DNA of 6,292 nucleotides from an uncultured Ruminococcus sp. Lineage in GTDB: Bacteria > Bacillota > Clostridia > Oscillospirales > Acutalibacteraceae. The DNA lies in contig USJJ01000084.1 in the NCBI GenBank assembly GCA_900554995.1, forward strand, positions 1-6,292. Reading direction: 5' to 3'. Each line of letters begins with the position of its first letter. Position 1 is the first letter of the stretch. The translations under genes and the position numbers were made by a program. Below, piece by piece: positions 1-5,833 of this stretch. Under the pieces are notes generated by a model, which saw nothing but the letters and a program-made list of their open reading frames with translations, did no database searches and was not told the origin of the DNA.

Positions 1-1946
1 AAGCCGATGCCGTTGACGACGTTGTCGCACTCGACGAAGAAGGTCTCGCCGGTCTTGACGTTCTTGACGGTGACACCGTTGTCCTTGATCTCGGTCACGG
101 TGGACTCGAGGTAGGTCGGGACCTTGTGGTACTCCATCGCGTCACGCAGGAAGGAGGTGTTGGCAAGGCAGGTGGCCTGTGCCGCGATCAGGTCGTTCGC
201 GTACTCGACGATGATGGGGTGCTTGCCCTGCAGCACGAGGTCGTAAGCCGCCTCGCAGGAGGACTGGCCGCCGCCGATGAACAGGACCTTGTCGCCGACT
301 TCCTTCTTGTCCTTGAGCAGCTCGGTGAACGTGAGCGTCTTCTCAAAGCCGGGGATGGACGGCATGGTGCGCGGGATGGAGCCGCTGGCGACGATGATCT
401 CGTCAAAGCCGCGCAGGGTGTTCACGTCCGTGACCTCGGTGTTCAGGCGCACGTCGATGCCCTCCTTGGCGACCTCGTTGAGGTACCAGCGGATGAGCTC
501 CTTGTCGTTCTCCTTGAAGCTCATCGCGGACGCGGTGAGGAACAGGCCGCCGAGCTCGCCGGTCTTTTCAAAGATGACCGGGGTGTGGCCGCGCTGCTTG
601 AGCACGAGCGCGCACTCCATGCCGCCGATGCCGCCGCCGATGATGGCGACCTTCTTCGGGCTCTTGGTCGGGACGATCTTGTACTTGTTGTGCTGCATGG
701 TGGTCGGGTTCAGGGCGCAGCGGGCAAGATGCAGAGAGTCCCCAAGATGCTGGATATTCGGGGTACCGGCAAACTTTGCCATATTGAAGCAGCCGTTGTG
801 GCAGCGGATGCAGGGCTTGATCTCGTCCTCGCGGCCTTCGAGGATCTTGTGGACCCACTCATGGTCAACGAGGTTCTGACGTGCGATAGCAACAGCGTCG
901 AGTCTGCCGGCTGCGATCTCTTCAGCGGCCTTGACAGGATCCATACGGCCTGCGCAGACAACGGGCTTGGAGGTATAGTTCTTTATATGCTCGACATAGC
1001 TGAGGTTGCAGTTATCGGGCATATACTGAGGCGGATGTGCCCAGTACCATGCGTCATATGTACCGTTGTCGCAGTTAAGGCAGTCATAGCCTGCATCCTG
1101 AAGATACTTTGCAGCCTTCTCGGACTCTTCCATATCACGGCCGACCTCAACATAGTCCTCGCCGGGGATAGCGCCCTGACGGAAGCCCTTTGTCTTGGAG
1201 ATAACGCTGTAACGAAGCGAAACGGGGAAGTCATCGCCGCAAGCCTCTTTGATAGCCTGAACGACCTCAACGGGGAAACGGTAACGGTTCTCGAAGCTGC
1301 CGCCGTATTCGTCGGTACGCTTGTTGACATACTTGAGTGTGAACTGGTCAAGAAGATAACCCTCATGCACAGCGTGAACCTCAACACCGTCAACGCCTGC
1401 GTCCTTGAGCATCTTTGCGCTTTTTGCAAATGCGTCAACAAACTTGTGAATTTCTTCCTTTGTGAGAGCTCTCGACGGAACCTTATCCGACCAGCGGTTC
1501 GGAGAGGGGCTTGCCGAAGCCGTGATCATATCAAGATCCATAAAAGGCTTGCTGAGGACCTTAAGCACAGGATTGGTGAAAAGGGTCTCCATCATGGAGC
1601 TGATTGTGAACGAACGACCGAAGCCGGCGGTAAGCTGAACAAAAAGCTTTGCGCCCGTCTTGTGGAACTCGGGCATCCACTTTTTGAGATCATCGTACAT
1701 CTTCTTGTTCTTGTACAGCCACTGACCGAACATCGGGTTATAAACGGGCTGACAGCCGGGGAGAATAAGTCCGACGTTGTTCTTGGCGATTTCCATAATG
1801 AACTTTGCGCCGTCTTTATCGAAATGGTTCTTTTCCATCCATCCGAAAAGGTCGGTGCCTCCCATGCTCGTCAGAACTATACGGTTCTTGATTTCGCAAT
1901 TACCGATCTTCCACGGCGTAAATAATGGTGCTAATTTCTGATCCAT
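1..1946 (-). CDS. NADH:flavin oxidoreductase, 2-enoate reductase / 2,4-dienoyl-CoA reductase type (C-terminus beyond window)
   Basis: Probable cytoplasmic FMN/FAD/4Fe-4S enzyme that uses NAD(P)H to reduce activated C=C bonds; the substrate is not readable from sequence. The 648 visible residues show an Old Yellow Enzyme barrel at about 5-370: IKNRIVLTSMG near 19-29, QLTAGFGR at 104-111, and HAVHEGYLLDQF at 191-202 followed by NKRTDEYGG. The HxxHEGYLLDQF form is what I recall from clostridial 2-enoate reductases. Cysteines 379, 382, 386 and 410 (C-x2-C-x3-C-x23-C, then ALNP) fit the iron-sulfur site, although the last gap is longer than in FadH. Dinucleotide-binding motifs follow: GGGIGG at 437-442 and GGGQSSCE at 558-565. 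Family members have roughly 640-680 residues, so only a short tail should be missing. The start is fixed by AGGAGG six bases upstream. Codon use changes sharply near residues 355-415. Family assignment is firm; enoate versus dienoyl-CoA specificity is inferred. Confidence 0.93.
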   Translation of the reverse strand, partial: MDQKLAPLFTPWKIGNCEIKNRIVLTSMGGTDLFGWMEKNHFDKDGAKFIMEIAKNNVGLILPGCQPVYNPMFGQWLYKNKKMYDDLKKWMPEFHKTGAKLFVQLTAGFGRSFTISSMMETLFTNPVLKVLSKPFMDLDMITASASPSPNRWSDKVPSRALTKEEIHKFVDAFAKSAKMLKDAGVDGVEVHAVHEGYLLDQFTLKYVNKRTDEYGGSFENRYRFPVEVVQAIKEACGDDFPVSLRYSVISKTKGFRQGAIPGEDYVEVGRDMEESEKAAKYLQDAGYDCLNCDNGTYDAWYWAHPPQYMPDNCNLSYVEHIKNYTSKPVVCAGRMDPVKAAEEIAAGRLDAVAIARQNLVDHEWVHKILEGREDEIKPCIRCHNGCFNMAKFAGTPNIQHLGDSLHLARCALNPTTMQHNKYKIVPTKSPKKVAIIGGGIGGMECALVLKQRGHTPVIFEKTGELGGLFLTASAMSFKENDKELIRWYLNEVAKEGIDVRLNTEVTDVNTLRGFDEIIVASGSIPRTMPSIPGFEKTLTFTELLKDKKEVGDKVLFIGGGQSSCEAAYDLVLQGKHPIIVEYANDLIAAQATCLANTSFLRDAMEYHKVPTYLESTVTEIKDNGVTVKNVKTGETFFVECDNVVNGIG

Positions 1947-1952
1947 ATTATA

Positions 1953-1958
1953 CCTCCT
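1953..1958 (-). promoter_or_regulatory. Ribosome binding site of the flavin oxidoreductase
   Basis: A perfect AGGAGG on the minus strand lies six bases before the ATG at 1944-1946. It fixes the start of the reductase; no competing upstream in-frame start has a comparable site. Confidence 0.9.
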
Positions 1959-1959
1959 G

Positions 1960-1978
1960 AATTGATTTAAAATCAGTT
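1960..1978. repeat. Palindrome in the reductase leader, next to the ribosome binding site
   Basis: TGATTT-A-AAATCA (1963-1975) is a perfect palindrome with 6-bp arms. It extends to 9-bp arms over 1960-1978 with one mismatched pair. It lies between the predicted transcription start and the AGGAGG, a position typical of a repressor operator. As RNA it would be a weak AT hairpin with an almost absent loop, so a DNA-level role is more plausible than an RNA one. Confidence 0.4.
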
Positions 1979-2009
1979 TCCGTTTAATTATAACACGCCC
2001 TGACGGAAA
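1977..2009. repeat. Inverted repeat bracketing the reductase -10 box
   Basis: TTTCCGT (1977-1983) and its exact reverse complement ACGGAAA (2003-2009) are separated by 19 bp that contain the extended -10 of the reductase promoter. The arms sit about 26 bp apart centre to centre. They could be two half-sites of a dimeric repressor that occludes the promoter. The regulator is unknown and chance occurrence is possible. Confidence 0.4.
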
Positions 2010-2015
2010 ATGGAA
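1987..2015 (-). promoter_or_regulatory. Sigma-A-like promoter of the flavin oxidoreductase, TG-extended -10
   Basis: Reading the minus strand, a perfect TATAAT (1987-1992) is preceded by TGT, giving an extended -10. The best -35 at 17 bp spacing is the weak TTCCAT (2010-2015), so the extended -10 probably carries recognition. Transcription would begin near 1980, leaving a leader of about 35 bases. The 7-bp inverted repeat at 1977-2009 brackets this -10. Confidence 0.65.
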
Positions 2016-2091
2016 GTGGTTAAATATAATTTTTGTTAATTTTTTCACCTAATCGAAAAACGACTTTGCAGTGCGGCAAAAATTCTTTTTC

Positions 2092-2120
2092 TTGCAAAAT
2101 TTCCCTGCCCGTGATATAGT
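2092..2120 (+). promoter_or_regulatory. Sigma-A-like promoter of the GT2/glycerophosphotransferase gene
   Basis: TTGCAA (2092-2097) and TATAGT (2115-2120) are spaced by 17 bp, and TGA directly before the -10 makes it an extended -10. Transcription would start near 2127, about 40 bases before the ATG. The gene therefore has its own promoter, divergent from that of the reductase. Confidence 0.7.
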
Positions 2121-2152
2121 ATATGTGCAGTCCGCCTATACGGCTGCTTTTG

Positions 2153-2158
2153 AAAGGA
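2153..2158 (+). promoter_or_regulatory. Ribosome binding site of the GT2/glycerophosphotransferase gene
   Basis: AAAGGA lies nine bases before the ATG at 2168. It supports this start, which also places the GT2 motif VSVIVPVYN directly at the N-terminus (residues 7-15), as is normal for the family. Confidence 0.7.
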
Positions 2159-2167
2159 TGGGTTTAG

Positions 2168-4792
2168 ATGGATTTCAACTGTCAGGTATCTGTTATAGTT
2201 CCTGTTTACAATGTTGAAGCGTATTTGGAAAGATGCCTTAAATCATTGATAGAACAGACCGTTGACAAGAATGATATGGAAGTAATTCTTATTGACGACG
2301 GTTCAACCGACAGCAGTCCCGCAATCTGCGACGACTATGCCGCAAGATATGAATATATCAAGGCTTATCATATTGAAAATAACGGCGTTTCAAGCGCAAG
2401 AAATTTCGGAATCGACAAGGCTTGCGGAAAGTTTATAATGTACCTTGATTCCGACGACTACCTCTCAAAGAATGCGATCAAGGGTCTTTGCCGATATTTT
2501 GAAAAGCATTATGATGAGATTGACCTGATGACATATACGGAATATCAGGACAAGGATGGAGAGATATCTCCGTTAAAGCATTTCAGATATAAGTATATAA
2601 GCAAGACAGGCGTCTATGATCTTAACGATCCCGACTATATGTACTTTATACAGACCAATATGAACATAATCGTCAAGAATATGGGGGAGAATAACGTCAA
2701 GTTTGACACGACGATGATGTTCCATGAGGATCAGAAGTATATAATGACGATTCTCGGCGAAAAGCAGAAGATCGGATTTTATAAGCCTGCAATTTATTAT
2801 TATTTTATAAATGTCGGCGGCGCAACGGGGATGAGAAAGCACCCGTACTACATTCACGACAAGACGATTGAGATGTGGGAGAGCTTCATTAAGGATAACA
2901 ATTCTCCGAAAGTCTTTCAGGCTTATTTCCTTAATGATTTCCGTTGGAAGCTCAAGTTTGACGTCCTTTGGCCTTACCAGTATAAGGGTGAAAAATTTGA
3001 AGCCGAGGTTGAGAGATATGTAAAGCTGCTCAGCCGTGTCGATGTTGATGTGATTGTCAATTATCCTGAAATGCCTTACGGTCATAAGGCTTATATCCTC
3101 GGACTTGTTTACGGTGACAGAATGAGTGCCGAGATAACGGACGATAAATATGCGGTATGTCTTGATAAAGAGCCGCTGTTTGATTTTGATAATATTGAGG
3201 CATTTCTTTCGAGATTTCATATCAGAAACGGAATCCTGACGATAATCGGCGCGCTTAAATGTATTCCATTGAACTTTACCGATGACATAAAGATGAGCTA
3301 CACGCTTTCCGTCGACGGAAAGCATACCGAACACAATGTCAAGCTCAGAGAAACCTCGCTGAGTATTTTTCAGTCACAGACAAAGACAAATAATTTCAAG
3401 GGCTTTATGATTAATATTCCCGTAAAGCCCGGCACAAAGATTACGTTTAAAACGGTTCTCCTCGGTAAGGAAATGCCGATGTATTTTTCTTATCCGAACA
3501 CCTGCCCGTTTAACAGACGTCTGCACAGGCACAGCTACGATACTGACGGAATGGACATCAGGTGCAGAAAGAATGTTATAAAAATCAGAAAGTCCAATGT
3601 ATTTGACGATCTGAAAAATATAATTATCAGCGGACTTTATATGCCGAAGATCGGATTCAGAAATATGCTTGTACGAATCGGTGTTCCGCATTATAAAAAG
3701 TCGCATAAAATATGGATTTACTGCGATTCGTCAAAGACTGTCAAGGACAACGCATATTATCAGTTCATTCACGATTCAAAGATCAATGACGGAATTGAGC
3801 GATACTATATTTATAATCCCGATGCCGATATCGACGGCTGGTTTGACGATTCGCTGAAGGACAGGCTGATACCGTACGGCTCGGTGAAGCATAGGCTGTA
3901 CGCTCTCTCCGCCGATAAAATTCTTACATCGTTCTACGGGGTCAGAGATTTTCTTTGTTATACAATGCCGGCGTACAAGTTCTTTTCGGATCTTACTAAT
4001 TTCGAGCTTATATATCTTCAGCACGGCGTATTGCACGCACATCTGCCGACGATGTATTCGCTTGACAGAATGGTAATTGACAAGGAGGTTGTTTCAACCC
4101 GGTTTGAGATCAACAATCTTATTAAAAACTACGGATTTGAGGATTCATATCTTATCAAGAGTACAATGCCGAGACTCGGACATATTCCTAAAGATAAAGC
4201 GCCCGAAAAGAAAATTCTTTTTGCACCGAGCTGGAGAAAGTTCCTTGTTCAGGCGGACGGAAAGGGCAGCTGGAAGCCGAAAGAAAAGGCTTTCCTCAAT
4301 TCCGAGTTCTATAAGAATGTTATTGCGTTTCTTAATGATCCGAAACTCGACGCCGCACTCAGAAAGCACGGCTATGTTCTGGATTTTAAGCCGCATCCGA
4401 ATTTCAGAATGTATGATGAATATTTTAAGCTCAACGGTGAAACGGTTCGTCTTGCACCGCCGACGGTTGACGAATATTCTTACAGTGTGTTTATGACGGA
4501 TTTTTCGTCGTTTATGTTTGATTTTATTTATCTCAAACGTCCGATTCTATATTTTATGCCCGACTTTGAACTTTTTGAGGCAGGACTGAACCATTACCGA
4601 AAGCTCGATATACCGTTCGACGAGGGATTCGGAGAGTTCTCCGACAATCCCGAAAAAGCGGTTGATGATGTTATCGCACTTTTAGAGAACGGATGCGTCC
4701 CCGAAAAGAAGTATGTTGACCGTATGGACGGAATGTTCCTCAAGGTTGACAATCCCGAACAAGCCTTATATGAAGCACTTATAAAAGAATAA
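2168..4792 (+). CDS. Bifunctional GT2 glycosyltransferase / CDP-glycerol glycerophosphotransferase (TagF-like)
   Basis: Predicted to build a glycerol-phosphate-decorated or teichoic-acid-like surface polymer at the inner membrane face. The N-terminal GT-A fold (about 1-240) has VSVIVPVYN at 7-15, DDGS at 43-46, NNGVSSARNFG at 71-81, the DSDD metal-binding motif at 94-97, and HED at 186-188 as the likely catalytic-base region. The C-terminal glycerophosphotransferase domain (about 510-870) has LQHG at 617-620, FAPSWR at 685-690, KPHPN at 741-745 and TDFSSFMFDF at 777-786. These match the conserved HG, PxWR, HP and TDxSS blocks of TagB/TagF enzymes that use CDP-glycerol. Residues about 340-480 look beta-rich and match nothing I recognise. 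No transmembrane helix or signal peptide is seen, so membrane association would be peripheral. The enzyme stands alone, with its own promoter and terminator and no capsule or teichoic-acid genes beside it in the window. The acceptor and the sugar donor are unknown. Confidence 0.93.
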   Translation: MDFNCQVSVIVPVYNVEAYLERCLKSLIEQTVDKNDMEVILIDDGSTDSSPAICDDYAARYEYIKAYHIENNGVSSARNFGIDKACGKFIMYLDSDDYLSKNAIKGLCRYFEKHYDEIDLMTYTEYQDKDGEISPLKHFRYKYISKTGVYDLNDPDYMYFIQTNMNIIVKNMGENNVKFDTTMMFHEDQKYIMTILGEKQKIGFYKPAIYYYFINVGGATGMRKHPYYIHDKTIEMWESFIKDNNSPKVFQAYFLNDFRWKLKFDVLWPYQYKGEKFEAEVERYVKLLSRVDVDVIVNYPEMPYGHKAYILGLVYGDRMSAEITDDKYAVCLDKEPLFDFDNIEAFLSRFHIRNGILTIIGALKCIPLNFTDDIKMSYTLSVDGKHTEHNVKLRETSLSIFQSQTKTNNFKGFMINIPVKPGTKITFKTVLLGKEMPMYFSYPNTCPFNRRLHRHSYDTDGMDIRCRKNVIKIRKSNVFDDLKNIIISGLYMPKIGFRNMLVRIGVPHYKKSHKIWIYCDSSKTVKDNAYYQFIHDSKINDGIERYYIYNPDADIDGWFDDSLKDRLIPYGSVKHRLYALSADKILTSFYGVRDFLCYTMPAYKFFSDLTNFELIYLQHGVLHAHLPTMYSLDRMVIDKEVVSTRFEINNLIKNYGFEDSYLIKSTMPRLGHIPKDKAPEKKILFAPSWRKFLVQADGKGSWKPKEKAFLNSEFYKNVIAFLNDPKLDAALRKHGYVLDFKPHPNFRMYDEYFKLNGETVRLAPPTVDEYSYSVFMTDFSSFMFDFIYLKRPILYFMPDFELFEAGLNHYRKLDIPFDEGFGEFSDNPEKAVDDVIALLENGCVPEKKYVDRMDGMFLKVDNPEQALYEALIKE

Positions 4793-4856
4793 ACGAAAAC
4801 ACGAAATTTTCTTTGCAGTGCACATAGCGAGTCACCTTAAAAAATTTCACAAAAAT

Positions 4857-4903
4857 AAAGCCGTAAATCACTTTTTGACTATTATAAAGTGATTTACGGC
4901 TTT
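4857..4903. terminator. Bidirectional intrinsic terminator between convergent genes
   Basis: Arms at 4857-4874 and 4886-4903 are perfectly complementary over 18 bp around an 11-base loop. The hairpin is followed by T-rich sequence in both directions: TT then ATT after the arm on the plus strand, and ATTTTTG on the minus strand. It ends 64 bp after the stop of the GT2 gene and starts three bases after the stop of the sigma-factor gene, so it can end both transcripts. Confidence 0.93.
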
Positions 4904-4906
4904 TTA

Positions 4907-5590
4907 TTACTCCATCCTTTTCCTTAGATCACGGAGCGTTTTCTTTTCTATTCTTGAGACATAAGATCGGGAGATATTCAGCTTTTTTGAAACCTCAAGC
5001 TGAGTCATCGGCTTTGTGCCGTCAAGTCCGTATCGCATCATTATTATTGCTTTTTCTCTCGGATCGCCGATCCGCTCTATCTCCTTGGACAGCTTCTTGA
5101 GCATAGTTATTTTATAGATGTCCTCGACGATTTCGTCCTCGGTTGAAATAATATCCATCAGAGTGAGGGGATTGCCCTCGCTGTCGGTGTCAATCGGTTC
5201 ATTGACGGATATATCCTGTGCGGATTTTTTCTGCGCCCTGAACTGCATAAGGATTTCGTTTTCTATACATCTGGCGGCATAAGTCGCAAGCCGTGTGCCC
5301 TTGTCGGGATCAAAGGTGTTGACCGCCTTGATAAGTCCGATTGTACCGATGGATATCAGGTCGTCCTGCTGAACGCTGTTGGAATAATATTTTTTTATTA
5401 TGTGGGCAACAAGTCGCAGATTATGTTCGATAAGCTCGTTTTTGGCGTTCATATCGCCCTTTTTCATTGCTTCAAGACACTCACGCTCACGCTTTGCCGA
5501 AAGCGGAGGAGGAAATGAATTCGTCCCGGAAAGATGCAGGGCAAAGAAAAACAGATTGGAAAGAGTGCGCAACAATAATTCGGCTATCAT
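4907..5590 (-). CDS. sigK: Sporulation RNA polymerase sigma factor, SigK-like, with pro-sequence
   Basis: A sigma-70 family factor of the SigE/SigK sporulation group, which directs RNA polymerase to mother-cell genes such as those for coat and cortex. Of the 227 residues, 1-25 form a hydrophobic extension (LLLRTLSNLFFFALHL) before FPPPLS at 26-31. This matches in position the membrane-tethering pro-sequence removed from Bacillus pro-SigK or pro-SigE. Region 2 spans about 50-120, with HNLRLVAHIIKKYY at 56-69, DLISIGTIGLIKAV at 77-90 and LATYAARCIENEIL at 101-114. Region 4 spans about 165-226, with the helix-turn-helix TQLEVSKKLNISRSYVSRIEKK at 196-217. SigK is preferred over SigE because of RLVAHI and SRSYVSRIEK and because no spoIIGA or sigG neighbour is present, but KAVNTFDPDK and PPPLS resemble SigE. 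The gene is intact, with no skin-type interruption. GGTGA four bases before the ATG acts as the ribosome binding site. Confidence 0.85.
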   Translation of the reverse strand: MIAELLLRTLSNLFFFALHLSGTNSFPPPLSAKRERECLEAMKKGDMNAKNELIEHNLRLVAHIIKKYYSNSVQQDDLISIGTIGLIKAVNTFDPDKGTRLATYAARCIENEILMQFRAQKKSAQDISVNEPIDTDSEGNPLTLMDIISTEDEIVEDIYKITMLKKLSKEIERIGDPREKAIIMMRYGLDGTKPMTQLEVSKKLNISRSYVSRIEKKTLRDLRKRME

Positions 5591-5594
5591 AAAA

Positions 5595-5599
5595 TCACC
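5595..5599 (-). promoter_or_regulatory. Ribosome binding site of the sigma factor
   Basis: The minus strand reads GGTGA, then TTTT, then ATG. GGTGA pairs with the 5' part of the 16S anti-Shine-Dalgarno region (complement of AGGAGGTGAT), so the short gap is acceptable. It supports the start that keeps the hydrophobic pro-sequence; the next in-frame ATG is codon 41, beyond FPPPLS. Confidence 0.6.
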
Positions 5600-5740
5600 G
5601 TCCGTTTATTTACTCAGCGGGTACTTAATACTTATGACGGCATTGTTTTATTAATACCCAACGGATTGTATAAATAGATAAAAAAATCAACATTACATTG
5701 TTCAATATGTAAAAATAAGCGGATCGGAGATTTAATATGG

Positions 5741-5769
5741 TTGACTTTTAAAATAAAAAAATATATAAT
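5741..5769 (+). promoter_or_regulatory. Strong sigma-A promoter of the secreted-protein gene
   Basis: TTGACT (5741-5746) and a perfect TATAAT (5764-5769) are separated by exactly 17 bp of almost pure A/T. This near-consensus housekeeping promoter suggests high expression in vegetative cells. Transcription would begin near 5776, giving a leader of about 58 bases. Confidence 0.88.
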
Positions 5770-5781
5770 GCTAATGTATAT

Positions 5782-5803
5782 AAGTGTGGGGTGAACCGCA
5801 CTT
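5782..5803 (+). other. Leader hairpin followed by a short T run
   Basis: AAGTGTGG (5782-5789) pairs with CCGCACTT (5796-5803), one G-U included, around the six-base loop GGTGAA. TTTT (5802-5805) overlaps the end of the stem. It lies at the very 5' end of the predicted mRNA. It may be a stabilising 5' stem-loop or a weak attenuator; the T run is too short for a confident terminator, and no riboswitch class is recognisable. Confidence 0.45.
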
Positions 5804-5820
5804 TTACAGTAAATTTTTTT

Positions 5821-5827
5821 GGGAGGA
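5821..5827 (+). promoter_or_regulatory. Ribosome binding site of the secreted-protein gene
   Basis: GGGAGGA lies six bases before the ATG at 5834, preceded by a run of T. This strong site fixes the start and fits the strong promoter upstream. Confidence 0.88.
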
Positions 5828-5833
5828 ATATTA

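Noticed and set aside
126..1925. A 599-codon open frame on the plus strand opposite the flavin oxidoreductase
   Set aside because: It is a shadow of the minus-strand gene, kept open by that gene's biased codons. Its product matches no family, its amino-acid composition changes where the GC content changes, and no ribosome binding site precedes it. The minus-strand frame has all expected enzyme motifs.
2001..2030. A second possible plus-strand promoter using TATAAT at 2025-2030
   Set aside because: The only -35-like sequence (CTGACG near 2000-2005) sits 19 bp away and is poor. The TTGCAA/TATAGT pair at 2092-2120 has ideal spacing and an extended -10, and lies closer to the gene.
2573..3334. 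A 253-codon minus-strand frame inside the GT2-TagF gene
   Set aside because: It lies wholly antisense to a gene with clear catalytic motifs. Its product has no recognisable family pattern, and no promoter or ribosome binding site supports it.
5675..5710. A housekeeping promoter for the sigma factor (TTGAAC or TTGATT with TACAAT-like boxes on the minus strand)
   Set aside because: TTGATT to TACAAT is only 14 bp apart, and TTGAAC has no acceptable -10 at 16-18 bp, so a sigma-A promoter is not supported here.
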